The notes: generated from the sequence alone by a model not told the origin. A stretch of DNA of 64,000 bases from Bacteroidota bacterium (GCA_018268105.1 JAFDXG010000172.1:62001-126000), one strand, 5' to 3'. Counted from the stretch's first letter, positions 18,535 through 27,634 are shown. Numbers and translations are program-made.

Positions 18535-19458
18535 TTAAATCTTCAATTTTTCCAACACAATTTTAGCCATTTTAAAAAAGGCCTCATGACTATACCCCGC
18601 AATATGTGGTGTAATGATAACATTAGGCTGGCTAACAAGCCAGTCAAGTTGGGCACGTTCCGTATCGTTGTAGGTTTCCAGCTTTTCATTTTCCAGGACA
18701 TCAAGACCAGCACCTGCAATTTTACCGGATTTCAAAGCATTTATAACAGCATTAGTATCGTGCACTTTCCCCCTGCATGCATTTAAGAAACAGGGCTTTC
18801 GTTCAAGACCGTTGAAAAAGTTATCATTTGCCATGTGGTAAGTCTCTTCCGTTAATGGTACATGCAAACTTATTACATCTGCATACCGGGCAATCTGCTC
18901 AGGGCCCGCTTCATGAACACAGCCTGAAGCGAAACCAAATTTATATTTGTCATAAGCCAGAATTTCAACATCAAATGAAGACAATACTTTAGCAAAGGCA
19001 CCCCCTGCATTTCCATATCCTATTATGCCAACTGTTTTACCACTCAGTTCTGTACCCCGGTTGGCATCACGTATCCATTTGCCATTTGCTACTTCCTGGC
19101 TGCTGCTGCATATTTTATTCATCAGGCAAAGTAATACTCCCAGTGTTTGTTCCCCTACAGCATTACGGTTGCCCTCTGGGCTGCTCTCACAAACTATTCC
19201 CCTGGTTTGCGCATAATCAACATCTATAAGCTCCATGCCGCTTCCCAGTCTGCCTATCCATTTTAACAACGGCGCCTTATCAATCATTGTACGATCTATT
19301 TTGAGGCGGGTGGTAACTATAAGCCCATCCGCATCGGCTATTTCCTCTGCAAGCTCATCATAAGTAATCTGTGGACGGTAAACAACAGTATAATTTTTTT
19401 CCTGCAATTTGTCTAAAAGATACTGGTGTACTTTAGCTGTGACTATCGCTTTGCTCAT
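18535..19458 (-). CDS. D-isomer 2-hydroxyacid dehydrogenase (SerA-like)
   Basis: NAD-dependent dehydrogenase of the D-3-phosphoglycerate dehydrogenase superfamily, 307 residues. The Rossmann motif is GYGNAG at 147-152. The catalytic triad Arg229 (N-A-C-R-G), Glu256 (L-D-V-L-E-N-E) and His285 (T-P-H-I-A-G) is complete. The protein lacks the ACT regulatory domain of E. coli SerA. The substrate could be 3-phosphoglycerate or another 2-hydroxyacid; serC is not nearby, so I do not assign serA. Confidence 0.88.
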   Translation of the reverse strand: MSKAIVTAKVHQYLLDKLQEKNYTVVYRPQITYDELAEEIADADGLIVTTRLKIDRTMIDKAPLLKWIGRLGSGMELIDVDYAQTRGIVCESSPEGNRNAVGEQTLGVLLCLMNKICSSSQEVANGKWIRDANRGTELSGKTVGIIGYGNAGGAFAKVLSSFDVEILAYDKYKFGFASGCVHEAGPEQIARYADVISLHVPLTEETYHMANDNFFNGLERKPCFLNACRGKVHDTNAVINALKSGKIAGAGLDVLENEKLETYNDTERAQLDWLVSQPNVIITPHIAGYSHEAFFKMAKIVLEKLKI

Positions 19459-19507
19459 ATATACCGGGAGTAGTTTTGTTTAAATTGTAATACAATTACT
19501 GGTTCAT

Positions 19508-20275
19508 TTATTTTTCCTGAGACTTATTTTCGGAATTGCTCAGATCAACAAAGTCAGCAACACTCAGTTGTTCTGCGCGTTTATCAAAAATCGGATTTTT
19601 AAGCATTGTGTCATCAAATAAATTTCTGACTGCATTTCTTAGCATCTTACGCCGCTGGTTAAACGCTGTTTTTACCAGTGTAAAGAAAAATGTTTCATTA
19701 TTTAGATGCAGCGGCACCGGCCTGGGGGTAAGCCTTATTACCGCACTTTTCACTTTGGGGGGTGGGTTAAAACATTGTTCATGCACTTCAAAAAGATATT
19801 CCACATCAAAATATGCCTGTATAAGCACACTCAGAATACCGTAAGTTTTATTTCCGTGTTTAGCCGCAACCCGCTGGGCCACTTCTTTCTGAAACATTCC
19901 AATTACTGTATCAACATCAGCTTTCCATTCCAGGATTTTAAAGAGAATCTGTGATGAAATATTATAAGGAAAATTACCAATCACAGTAAACCTGCCCGAA
20001 AAAGGGGTACTGATATCCAAAATACTGTCGTGAATAATTTTTCCTTTAAGCACCGGCAAGAATGCTTCCAGATAGCTCACCTTTTCTTCATCCAGCTCTA
20101 CCGCTTTAAAAATAATTCCGGGAATTTCAACGAGGTGCCGGGTAAGTGCCCCACCCCCGGGTCCAATTTCAAGTAATTGTGTAAAAGGGTGCTGCCTCAG
20201 GGTAGCAATAATCTTTGCCACTATATTTTCATCCCGCAGGAAATGTTGCCCCAGCGACTTTTTTAATGTATACAT
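19508..20275 (-). CDS. rsmA: 16S rRNA (adenine1518/1519-N6)-dimethyltransferase
   Basis: KsgA/RsmA makes the two dimethyladenosines in helix 45 of 16S rRNA. In 255 residues: K-K-S-L-G-Q-H-F-L at 5-13, the SAM loop LEIGPGGGALT at 35-45, and the catalytic NFPYNIS at 101-107 (the common form is N-L-P-Y-N). It is divergent from pdxA with a 64-base gap, a pairing seen in many Bacteroidota. Confidence 0.95.
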   Translation of the reverse strand: MYTLKKSLGQHFLRDENIVAKIIATLRQHPFTQLLEIGPGGGALTRHLVEIPGIIFKAVELDEEKVSYLEAFLPVLKGKIIHDSILDISTPFSGRFTVIGNFPYNISSQILFKILEWKADVDTVIGMFQKEVAQRVAAKHGNKTYGILSVLIQAYFDVEYLFEVHEQCFNPPPKVKSAVIRLTPRPVPLHLNNETFFFTLVKTAFNQRRKMLRNAVRNLFDDTMLKNPIFDKRAEQLSVADFVDLSNSENKSQEK

Positions 20276-20339
20276 CAGGGCGTTAAAAATACGAAAACCA
20301 GTAACAAAAGTGTAAATTCGCTGCTCAACAGTTATAATT

Positions 20340-21449
20340 ATGTCGAATCAAAATGACAAACCGTCTATTGGTATTTCATGCGGGGATATAAATGGCATTG
20401 GTACAGAACTTATTATTAAAACTTTTTCAGACAGCAGGATATTAGACTTGTGTACACCTGTTATATTTGGTTCGAATAAGTTGATCAATTTTTATCGCAA
20501 AACGATTCCTGACATCAACTTTATTTTCCAGAACCTTAAAGATATCAACCGTGTATATCCCAGGCAGGTAAATATTTACAACTGCTGGGAAGAAGAAATC
20601 AACATTACACCCGGCTTGATGAATGAAACCGGAGGTAAATATGCAGTAAAATCATTACAGGCTGCAGTTAACGCTCTCAAATCGGGACAAATAAAAGGTT
20701 TAATCACCTGTCCGATTCATAAAAAAAATGTTCAATCCCCTGATTTCAATTTCAGTGGTCATACCCCCTTCCTGAAATCTTATTTTGGAGCTAATGATGT
20801 TTTAATGCTGATGTGCTCCGATAATATGCGGGTGGGGCTGGTAACAGAACATGTGGCAGTAAAGGAAATAGCACAATATATTACCAAGCCGTCAATACTT
20901 AAAAAACTACAGTTACTCAAAGAAAGCCTTCAGAAAGATTTCGGAATAGACAAACCACGTATTGCGGTGCTTGGATTAAACCCGCATGCCGGCGATGAAG
21001 GGTTGGTTGGGTCTGAAGAAGAAGAGCAAATCAGGCCTGCCATCAAAGAAGCCAAGCATAGTAATATTTTAGCCTTCGGTCCATATAGTTCAGATGCATT
21101 TTTCGCAAGGGGCAGCTATGAAAAATTTGATGCAGTACTGGCGATGTATCACGATCAGGGGCTTATCCCATTCAAATCATTATCAAAAGGTGAAGGAGTA
21201 AATTACACTGCCGGGTTGCCCGTGGTGCGTACCTCTCCGGATCATGGAACGGCTTTTGATATAGCAGGTAAAAACAAAGCCGATGAATCATCTTTCCGGC
21301 AATCCATATACACCGCAATTGATATTTTGAAACAAAAAAGTGAATATACCCATAACAGGTCTAACCCAATGAAACGTATGTCTGACGCAGTTCTTACAAA
21401 TGCTGAAGATGAAAAAATAGATGATACTACACAAAATGAAGAAGGGTAA
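20340..21449 (+). CDS. pdxA: 4-hydroxythreonine-4-phosphate dehydrogenase
   Basis: Vitamin B6 synthesis: oxidises 4-hydroxy-L-threonine phosphate, giving the amine substrate of PdxJ. The 369-residue sequence shows I-G-I-S-C-G-D-I-N-G-I-G near the start, T-C-P-I-H-K-K and S-G-H-T-P-F-L near 125-145, the metal-binding region M-Y-H-D-Q-G-L-I-P-F-K, and T-S-P-D-H-G-T-A-F-D-I-A-G. The last 25 residues (acidic, N-A-E-D-E-K) extend past the usual family end. ATG 20340 is clear. Confidence 0.95.
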   Translation: MSNQNDKPSIGISCGDINGIGTELIIKTFSDSRILDLCTPVIFGSNKLINFYRKTIPDINFIFQNLKDINRVYPRQVNIYNCWEEEINITPGLMNETGGKYAVKSLQAAVNALKSGQIKGLITCPIHKKNVQSPDFNFSGHTPFLKSYFGANDVLMLMCSDNMRVGLVTEHVAVKEIAQYITKPSILKKLQLLKESLQKDFGIDKPRIAVLGLNPHAGDEGLVGSEEEEQIRPAIKEAKHSNILAFGPYSSDAFFARGSYEKFDAVLAMYHDQGLIPFKSLSKGEGVNYTAGLPVVRTSPDHGTAFDIAGKNKADESSFRQSIYTAIDILKQKSEYTHNRSNPMKRMSDAVLTNAEDEKIDDTTQNEEG

Positions 21450-21472
21450 GATGCCACTGCCCCTACCCTTTT
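21442..21472 (+). terminator. Possible terminator overlapping the pdxA stop
   Basis: aagggta (21442-21448) pairs with taccctt (21464-21470) across a 15-base loop; only a short T run follows. The stem includes part of the pdxA stop codon. Confidence 0.4.
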
Positions 21473-21504
21473 ACAAAATGTTATAATTATTTTTCCTTTA
21501 TCCT

Positions 21505-22434
21505 TTACAGGAAGTTATCACTATCTCTGTAAGCTTTTATCACAGCCATTTCACCTTCTTTACCAGGTTTGGAATTGCCATGTTCCATACCCATAACCCC
21601 TTTGTATCCCCGGCTGTGAATATATTTGAATATATTTTTATAATTGACCTCACCGGTTGTAGGTTCATTCCTGCCCGGGTTATCACCTATCTGGAAATAA
21701 GCAATTTCATTCCATGCCCATTCAATATGCTTAATAAGGTTGCCCTCATTTTTTTGCATGTGATATATATCGTACAATACTTTGCAGCTTGGACTGTTCA
21801 CTCCCCTGCAAATCTCATACGTTTGATCTGAGGTACGTAAAAAAAGGTTGGGGGTATCACTCAGTGGTTCCAGTACCATAATAATACCATGCGGTTCCAG
21901 AATTTCGGCCCCGCGTTTCAGGGCATCAATTACATTGCCCGTTTGTATACCAATAGGCAGGTTGCGTTCAAAATCTCCTGGCACAACGGTTACCCATTTT
22001 GCATTTACCCGTTTGGCAACCTCTACTGATGTGCGGCATCCTTTCAAAAATATATCCAGGTGTTCTTGTTTACCAGCCGCCAATGTATTGGCGCCATTAC
22101 CACCTTTGGGTACCACAAACACCCCCATCATCATTCCAAGTTTAGCAAGCGTTTCGCCTATTTTTGTTTGTTCTTCTACAGATCTGCCGGTCATCCCATT
22201 ATCTTCTATGGCACGAAATCCCTGATCGTACATAAATTTTATCTGGTCAATAAAATTATTGCCGGCGTTATTTTTAAACATTCCATCGTGCGGAGCATAA
22301 TTAAGATTAAAAGTCTTCTCTGCATTATTGTCTTTTAGACTTTCATCAGTATGACTTCCCGCGAATACAGAGGATCCAACCAGGGTGGAAGCTCCCGCCA
22401 GTATCCCATTCTGTAAAAAATTTCTTCTTTGCAT
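21505..22434 (-). CDS. Exported TIM-barrel isomerase, hydroxypyruvate isomerase-like
   Basis: A 309-residue protein of the xylose isomerase-like TIM barrel superfamily. It opens with MQRRNFLQNGILAGAST, a Tat-like signal with cleavage after S-S-V-F-A-G. Metal-site candidates are Glu in V-L-E-P-L-S-D-T-P, Asp/His in V-L-Y-D-I-Y-H-M-Q, and Glu in G-V-M-G-M-E-H-G-N-S near the C-terminus. These fit the hydroxypyruvate isomerase/sugar epimerase groups. It is divergent from the FGE-like gene; the three genes here probably form one sugar-related locus. The substrate is unknown. Confidence 0.82.
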   Translation of the reverse strand: MQRRNFLQNGILAGASTLVGSSVFAGSHTDESLKDNNAEKTFNLNYAPHDGMFKNNAGNNFIDQIKFMYDQGFRAIEDNGMTGRSVEEQTKIGETLAKLGMMMGVFVVPKGGNGANTLAAGKQEHLDIFLKGCRTSVEVAKRVNAKWVTVVPGDFERNLPIGIQTGNVIDALKRGAEILEPHGIIMVLEPLSDTPNLFLRTSDQTYEICRGVNSPSCKVLYDIYHMQKNEGNLIKHIEWAWNEIAYFQIGDNPGRNEPTTGEVNYKNIFKYIHSRGYKGVMGMEHGNSKPGKEGEMAVIKAYRDSDNFL

Positions 22435-22519
22435 ATAAATGTCTTTTTAACCTTTAAAGTAAAGCAAACTATTTCAAAATCAGTAAAACAATTTTTCTTA
22501 CCTTTCACCCTCAATAAAA

Positions 22520-23494
22520 ATGGTTTTACGAGTGAAAAAGACAGGTCTTTCAGCGTCATTTTTTTTCTTTTTATATTTTTATTCTGTTGCACAACCCGGT
22601 GGTCAGGCTTTTGAAGCATACAATGAAAAAGTTCCAGGAACCAAATTTGAAATTAAAATGGTTCCAATACAAGCGGGTAGTTATTTAATGGGCAGTACGG
22701 ATAACGATCCTCAGAAGAAACCGGACGAAATACCTGCCCGCCATGTAAAAGTAGCTGCATTTTGGATGAGCACTTACGAAATAACTCATGATATTTTTGA
22801 TGCTTTCTTCAGGGACGAAGCTACTTCCGTAGGATCTGAAGTAGATGCAGTTACCCGACCAACGCCACAATATATAGACTTAAGCTGGGGGATGGGTAAA
22901 ACCGGTGGTTATCCCGTAAATAGTATGAGCCAGGATGCAGCACTTATGTTTTGCCGCTGGCTGTATAAAAAAACAGGTGTATTTTACAGGCTTCCGAGTG
23001 AAGCAGAATGGGAATATGCATGCCGGGCCGGCACTACAACCATCTACCCCTTTGGCAATAACCCATCTGATATTGATAAATTTGCATGGTATAAAAAAAA
23101 CAGTAATGATAAATATCATAAAGTAGGTCAAAAATTACCTAATGCATGGGGATTGTATGATATGCTGGGCAATGTGGCCGAATGGACGCTCGATCAGTAT
23201 GATGAAAAATATTTTGAAAAAATTGCGGATAACAGTGATGCCACAATTATAGAACCGGGTAAGCGCTATCCGAGAACAGTAAGGGGTGGAAGCTATCTGG
23301 ATGGAGCAGAAAAACTTAGGAGTGCAGACAGAGAACATTCAGAGTCATCCTGGAATAAGAGAGATCCTCAGATTCCAAGAAGCAGGTGGTGGCTCACAGA
23401 TGCAATGTTTGTAGGGTTCCGCATTATCCGCCCGATGCAACAGCCCACTGCAGAGGAAGCTAATGCCTTCTTTGATAAGTATTTAAAAAAATGA
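22520..23494 (+). CDS. Exported SUMF1/FGE-fold protein without catalytic cysteines
   Basis: A 324-residue exported protein (signal about 1-25, ending S-V-A-Q) of the formylglycine-generating-enzyme sulfatase domain family. Marks: M-V-P-I-Q-A-G-S-Y-L-M-G-S, Y-R-L-P-S-E-A-E-W-E-Y-A-C-R-A-G, G-L-Y-D-M-L-G-N-V-A-E-W-T and V-R-G-G-S-Y near residue 253. True FGE has an active Cys pair just after R-G-G-S-[FYW]; here the segment reads L-D-G-A-E-K-L-R, with no Cys. So it is probably a binding or structural member of the family. A TACCTTTC stretch 20 bases upstream is one base off the TAnnTTTG promoter element. Confidence 0.85.
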   Translation: MVLRVKKTGLSASFFFFLYFYSVAQPGGQAFEAYNEKVPGTKFEIKMVPIQAGSYLMGSTDNDPQKKPDEIPARHVKVAAFWMSTYEITHDIFDAFFRDEATSVGSEVDAVTRPTPQYIDLSWGMGKTGGYPVNSMSQDAALMFCRWLYKKTGVFYRLPSEAEWEYACRAGTTTIYPFGNNPSDIDKFAWYKKNSNDKYHKVGQKLPNAWGLYDMLGNVAEWTLDQYDEKYFEKIADNSDATIIEPGKRYPRTVRGGSYLDGAEKLRSADREHSESSWNKRDPQIPRSRWWLTDAMFVGFRIIRPMQQPTAEEANAFFDKYLKK

Positions 23495-23526
23495 TTGCTC
23501 ATATAATAAATATTAAATAAAGTGTT

Positions 23527-24849
23527 ATGAAAAAGCAGGATTCCAATAACAATTCATCAACAAGGAGAGAGTTCGTAAAAAATTCGGCCCTTCTCGCAGG
23601 AGGTATTTTGGCAGCACCCTTACTATCAAAAGCCAATTATTTCTCCGGTGCTGATGATACTATAAAAATTGCATTGATAGGTTGTGGCGGCCGAGGTACA
23701 GGAGCTGCTACCCAGGCATTACTTACAAAGCAAAATGTGAAGATAGTGGCCATGGCTGATGCTTTTCGCGACAGGTTGGACCAATCGTACAAAGAGCTTA
23801 CTTCCGGTGAGATAGACTCCAAACGTATTGATGTTCCTGAGCAAAATAAATTTGTAGGATTTGATGCTTACCTGAAAGCTATTCCACTTGCAGATGTAGT
23901 ACTGCTGGCCACCCCCCCGGGATTTCGCCCGATTCATTTTGAAGAAGCAGTAAAACAGGGTAAACATATTTTTATGGAAAAGCCTGTAGCAACAGATCCT
24001 GCGGGTGTAAAGAGGGTACTGGATGCCGCTGCCATTGCTAAAAAGAAAAAGCTGAATGTAGTTGTAGGGTTGCAGAGACATTATCAAAACTCATATAGGG
24101 AGTTACTCAAACGCAAAGATTTGATTGGAGATATCACTTCCGCACAGGCCTGGTGGAACAACGATGGGGTGTGGGTACACCCACGGCAACCGGGACAAAC
24201 CGAAATGGAATACCAGATGCGTAACTGGTATTATTTTGTCTGGCTTTGCGGTGATCACATTAATGAACAGCACATTCACAATATAGATGTTGTCAACTGG
24301 TTCAAAGGGGCATATCCTGTAAAAGCACAGGGTATGGGTGGAAGAGAAGTGAGAACAGGGAAAGATTATGGTGAAATTTTTGATCATCATTATGTGGAGT
24401 TTCATTATGCTGACGGATCCATCCTGAACAGCCAGTGCCGGCACCAACCTAAAACAATGAATAAGGTAGATGAACTTCTCATAGGCACTAAAGGAAAAAT
24501 ATTTGCCGGAGCCGCCAACATTGTTGATCATAAAGGAAGAGTACTATACCAGTTTGATAGAAAAACTGAAAATAACCCTTATCAAACAGAGCATGATGAA
24601 CTCTTTGAAGCTATTGCCAAGGGGCAGTATAAATTTGACAATGCTGAATACGGTGCTAAAAGCACTATGACTGCAATATTGGGACGAATGGCCACTTACA
24701 GCGGTCAGGTGATTGATTGGGACAAAGCGCTTAACTCAGGGCTGGATTTGCAACCTAAACAATATGACTTTACAGCAATACCTCCGGTGGTGCCAAACAG
24801 TGATGGTTTCTACCCGGTTGCTATACCAGGTGTCACCCATTACGTATAA
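23527..24849 (+). CDS. Exported Gfo/Idh/MocA family oxidoreductase
   Basis: A 440-residue NAD(P)-dependent sugar oxidoreductase with a Tat-like leader (S-T-R-R-E-F-V-K-N-S-A-L-L-A-G-G). The Rossmann loop I-G-C-G-G-R-G-T-G follows at about 51-59 and the E-K-P-V-A-T motif near 151-156 is the family mark. A D-H-I-N-E-Q-H-I-H-N-I-D segment holds the likely catalytic Asp/His of the C-terminal domain. It follows the FGE-like gene by 32 bases, so the two are one operon. Exported members typically carry their cofactor folded in. Confidence 0.88.
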   Translation: MKKQDSNNNSSTRREFVKNSALLAGGILAAPLLSKANYFSGADDTIKIALIGCGGRGTGAATQALLTKQNVKIVAMADAFRDRLDQSYKELTSGEIDSKRIDVPEQNKFVGFDAYLKAIPLADVVLLATPPGFRPIHFEEAVKQGKHIFMEKPVATDPAGVKRVLDAAAIAKKKKLNVVVGLQRHYQNSYRELLKRKDLIGDITSAQAWWNNDGVWVHPRQPGQTEMEYQMRNWYYFVWLCGDHINEQHIHNIDVVNWFKGAYPVKAQGMGGREVRTGKDYGEIFDHHYVEFHYADGSILNSQCRHQPKTMNKVDELLIGTKGKIFAGAANIVDHKGRVLYQFDRKTENNPYQTEHDELFEAIAKGQYKFDNAEYGAKSTMTAILGRMATYSGQVIDWDKALNSGLDLQPKQYDFTAIPPVVPNSDGFYPVAIPGVTHYV

Positions 24850-24875
24850 TATTTTGTTCAGTTTTTTATAGTTTT

Positions 24876-24912
24876 AATTAAAGCGCTTCAATGAAGCGCT
24901 TTAATTTTATTA
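24876..24912 (+). terminator. Strong intrinsic terminator after the Gfo/Idh/MocA gene
   Basis: A perfect 14-bp stem, aattaaagcgcttc (24876-24889) with gaagcgctttaatt (24893-24906) and a 3-base loop, followed by a T-rich stretch. It works in principle on both strands. Confidence 0.85.
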
Positions 24913-24966
24913 CCATATATCAATGAAAAAAACACAATATTTTTTTTTAGTTGTAAAACCAACTCC

Positions 24967-24974
24967 TATTTTTG
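24967..24974 (+). promoter_or_regulatory. TAnnTTTG-type -7 element candidate
   Basis: TATTTTTG fits the Bacteroidota -7 consensus; spacing to the nearest upstream TTG (24951) is shorter than the usual about 19 bases, so support is weak. Confidence 0.3.
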
Positions 24975-25222
24975 TCTAACAAATCCGCACTACGATATAA
25001 CTTTACAATATTTATCAGTGCCACTCCTAAATAAAGCCACCTTAAATCCCAAGGCATTAAACCTGAGCATCTGACATAACCATTCTTTCAACCGTAGACA
25101 CATTTCCAAATCCTGTTGTAAATCAACAAAGTCTTTTTATGTGGTATTGTTAATATCATAGCAACAGACTACCGGTTTATTAGTGCCACAGCACATATTC
25201 ACACACCTCTAAAATTCAAAAA

Positions 25223-25630
25223 ATGAAGAAGTTGATAGTATTAATTTACATAGCAGCCGCTACCATTCTTTTTGGATATGCAAAAGCCGAAGTAGTAATA
25301 ACGTCGCCGGTAATATCTTTTGCCACTCAGCATGTGAACAAAATTTTTGAACAGCTTAACGTAAAAATCGTTGATAATAAAGCTGAAGTAACCTGGAAGA
25401 CAGCTAATGAGCAAAACAATAAACAATTTGAGATACAGCGGAGTACCAGTGATGAAACATTTAAGACCATAGCCATATTCTTTACCCTTGAAGATAGCTT
25501 CAAAACAAAAGAATATAGATTCAAAGACGAACTGAAAGGTGTTGAAAGAGGCAAATTAAGTTACAGGATAAAACAAGTGGGCATGAACGATAATTGTACA
25601 TATAGTAAGGTGATAGTTGTAACGCTTTAG
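25223..25630 (+). CDS. Small exported beta-sandwich (FnIII-like) protein
   Basis: A 135-residue protein with a Sec signal (about 1-22, ending Y-A-K-A-E). The rest has the pattern V-T-W-K-T-A-N-E-Q-N-N-K-Q-F-E-I-Q-R-S ... F-K-T-I-A ... Y-R-F-K-D ... L-S-Y-R-I-K-Q ... Y-S-K-V-I-V-V, the fold often found just before T9SS sorting domains in Bacteroidota secreted proteins. There is no sorting domain after it. It resembles the next gene over about 90 residues, so the two look like paralogues. Function unknown. Confidence 0.72.
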   Translation: MKKLIVLIYIAAATILFGYAKAEVVITSPVISFATQHVNKIFEQLNVKIVDNKAEVTWKTANEQNNKQFEIQRSTSDETFKTIAIFFTLEDSFKTKEYRFKDELKGVERGKLSYRIKQVGMNDNCTYSKVIVVTL

Positions 25631-25696
25631 TCCTGATTTTTACCAGTAAAAGATCTTATAAAAGTTTATATAGAGGTTGTGAATTCCTAATCGGAA

Positions 25697-25725
25697 AAAG
25701 GCCCCTTGTCTAAGGGGCCTTTCTA
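25697..25725 (+). terminator. Intrinsic terminator
   Basis: An 11-bp perfect stem, aaaggcccctt (25697-25707) with aaggggccttt (25712-25722), with a 4-base loop and a short T/C tail. It lies 67 bases after the small exported protein gene. Confidence 0.85.
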
Positions 25726-25875
25726 TACAATTAAAATTATTCCATCCCCTTAAATAGTAATAACTTTAAGACACCATCCATTCCGAGTACTATTTAATTT
25801 CCTTTGTCAAAAACCGGTAATTAATTCGAACACACTCATTGTCCGTACCCGAACAATCAACAAAAACACGAGACA

Positions 25876-26556
25876 ATGAAAAGTATTATCGGTACCATCA
25901 GTGCTATTGCCTTCATTTCCCTATGGGCAATTGCAACACCCTGTACTGCTATTGCAGCAGGAGGAAAAGAAAAGAAAACAAATAATGTATTAACAGAAGA
26001 CTCTGTTGCTGCAGTAGAGATTGTTTCATTTACAGGCCAATCCATTGCCAACCGCATAGATCTTTCCTGTAAGGTAAAAAGCAATTGCTGCTACAATATC
26101 ATAGTAGAACGCAGTAGAAATGGAAAGCGTTTTACTCCTATTGGGGTCTTTTCTGATAATAAGGCTCTGGCAGAATATGCATTGTCGGATGAATCCCCGT
26201 TGCACAACACAAATATTTACCGGCTGAAAGTAATTGACAACAGGGGTAAAATCAATTATTCCAAGTTAATGGTAGTACAATTATATGATACAGAAACGCT
26301 GTCCATGGTAAGCGTAACCCCTAATACACTTTTAAACAACCTGCATATCAATGTGCAGTTGAAAAACAAAGCCATGATAGTAATGCGGATTAAAGATAAT
26401 GATGGCAATGAAATTTTTAAGCAAAAACAAACAGGAACCGAAGGATTTAATAGTTTCGAAATGGAGGGAACGGGAAAAATGAGACCGGGCAATTATTCTC
26501 TGGAAGTGCTTGTTAACAGTAAGGATATACTTAGTGTGCCTTTAATCAAAAGTTGA
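25876..26556 (+). CDS. Exported FnIII-like protein with a possible T9SS-type tail
   Basis: A 226-residue protein: signal peptide (about 1-29), a beta-sandwich at about 45-137 (I-I-V-E-R-S-R-N-G-K-R-F-T-P-I-G-V ... Y-R-L-K-V-I-D-N-R-G-K-I-N-Y-S-K) related to the previous gene, then about 80 residues (V-S-V-T-P-N-T-L-L-N-N-L-H-I ... M-R-P-G-N-Y-S-L-E-V) that resemble a type A T9SS sorting domain, though the usual P-N-P reads P-N-T and the end differs. If real, it is secreted and surface-attached. Function unknown. Confidence 0.72.
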   Translation: MKSIIGTISAIAFISLWAIATPCTAIAAGGKEKKTNNVLTEDSVAAVEIVSFTGQSIANRIDLSCKVKSNCCYNIIVERSRNGKRFTPIGVFSDNKALAEYALSDESPLHNTNIYRLKVIDNRGKINYSKLMVVQLYDTETLSMVSVTPNTLLNNLHINVQLKNKAMIVMRIKDNDGNEIFKQKQTGTEGFNSFEMEGTGKMRPGNYSLEVLVNSKDILSVPLIKS

Positions 26557-26602
26557 TTAATTGCTAACTGCAACATAACCCCGTTTTCTCGAATATCCGC
26601 AA

Positions 26603-26637
26603 AAGCGCAGATTATCATCTGCGCTTATTTATTTTTT
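26603..26637 (+). terminator. Intrinsic terminator between convergent genes
   Basis: A 10-bp perfect stem, aagcgcagat (26603-26612) and atctgcgctt (26617-26626), followed by atttatttttt. It serves the plus-strand gene ending at 26556 and overlaps the stop codon of the regulator on the other strand. Confidence 0.85.
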
Positions 26638-26915
26638 CCAAGATATTCCTGCAGATTTTTTACATACTCTTCAAAAGCTTTTATTCCTCTGGTGGTTATT
26701 TTGCAAATAGTAAGCGGGTAGTTGTTCTTAAACTTTTTGGTGACATCAATATAACCCGCCTCTTTCAATTTTTGTATCTGCACACTCAGATTACCCGCTG
26801 TAGCATTGGTCTTTTCCTTTAAAAAAACAAACTCTGCTTCTTTTACACCCATAAGAAGAGACACCACTGCAAGCCTTAGTTGTGAATGTAATATAGGGTC
26901 AAGATCTTTAAACAT
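26625..26915 (-). CDS. Winged-helix transcriptional regulator (HTH_34 type)
   Basis: A 96-residue regulator made of one winged-helix domain: L-D-P-I-L-H-S-Q-L-R-L-A-V-V-S-L-L at 5-21, recognition helix near T-A-G-N-L-S-V-Q-I-Q-K-L-K-E-A-G-Y-I at 38-55, and a wing ending in I-T-T-R-G. It resembles the MarR/PadR-like regulators of Bacteroidota encoded next to small membrane proteins. Its start overlaps the upstream membrane protein gene by 8 bases, so both are co-expressed; it probably controls this cluster. Confidence 0.85.
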   Translation of the reverse strand: MFKDLDPILHSQLRLAVVSLLMGVKEAEFVFLKEKTNATAGNLSVQIQKLKEAGYIDVTKKFKNNYPLTICKITTRGIKAFEEYVKNLQEYLGKNK

Positions 26916-27591
26916 CCTTCTCTATCTTTTGTTTCAGGAAACGGTTCCTCATCATTAATCCGGGAATCAACCAACAACATATTACTGCAATAGCAGTAAG
27001 CAACATATCATAGGTAAATGAAGTGAACAAAGAAACTGCAAAACAAACATAACAAATCATTGCACCGACTATAAGTGGCCTATACTTTGTTATCAATCCG
27101 GTTGCCAGAGTAGGGAAAGCATATAAGATCATCATTATTGACGAAAAGCTCGGTGGAAACACTTGGAAGGGTTTGATTTCACCAGTCGCAATATTTTTGG
27201 AAAATAATTCTATACCATCATTGGATAATAAACGCTGACTGGTATAATAGGTAACATTGACATAGATGAGCATGGCAGCAATGGATACAACATACACTAT
27301 CCAAATGATATCAATATAGGTTTCCTGGTAGGTTTTCACCACTTTTTCTTTGCTTTCTTTAATTCCAATCCATACCTGCGGAATAATAGCAACCAGCGTT
27401 AAAATCCACACATCAAAACCAATTGAAAAATGCCAGTAGGATTGTATGAAACTTAATATTGCACAAAAGCCAGCAATGGTTCCCCATAAAATAAGACTTG
27501 CACCGCTTTCATGAAAATGACTTTTCGTTTTACCAATCATGTCGGTGATCAGCTTCAGGCTTTCCTCTTCAGTTAATTCTTTTGTAGGCAT
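26908..27591 (-). CDS. Integral membrane protein of unknown function
   Basis: A 227-residue protein with a short soluble N-terminus (M-P-T-K-E-L-T-E-E-E-S-L-K-L-I) and about six membrane helices. I do not recognise a named domain. It is encoded with a winged-helix regulator (8-base overlap) and downstream of an exported TPR-like gene and a TonB receptor. This arrangement suggests an envelope-related sensing or transport function. Confidence 0.7.
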   Translation of the reverse strand: MPTKELTEEESLKLITDMIGKTKSHFHESGASLILWGTIAGFCAILSFIQSYWHFSIGFDVWILTLVAIIPQVWIGIKESKEKVVKTYQETYIDIIWIVYVVSIAAMLIYVNVTYYTSQRLLSNDGIELFSKNIATGEIKPFQVFPPSFSSIMMILYAFPTLATGLITKYRPLIVGAMICYVCFAVSLFTSFTYDMLLTAIAVICCWLIPGLMMRNRFLKQKIEKDV

Positions 27592-27634
27592 AAAAGTATT
27601 TTATATCCGGATTAAATTTTTATACAATTATTAT

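Larger units (their letters stand above)
24850..25222. other. 373-bp spacer upstream of the small exported proteins
   Basis: No credible gene here. Besides the terminator at 24876-24912 it holds a TATTTTTG motif at 24967-24974, which fits the TAnnTTTG -7 element of Bacteroidota promoters, with a TTG 14-16 bases upstream (closer than usual). If used, the leader to ATG 25223 would be about 240 bases long. Nothing else stands out. Confidence 0.5.

Noticed and set aside
18535..19458. Assignment as serA
   Set aside because: The triad is complete but the substrate cannot be told and serC is not adjacent, so only the family is named.
22520..23494. Active formylglycine-generating enzyme
   Set aside because: The cysteines required for the reaction are missing after R-G-G-S-Y.
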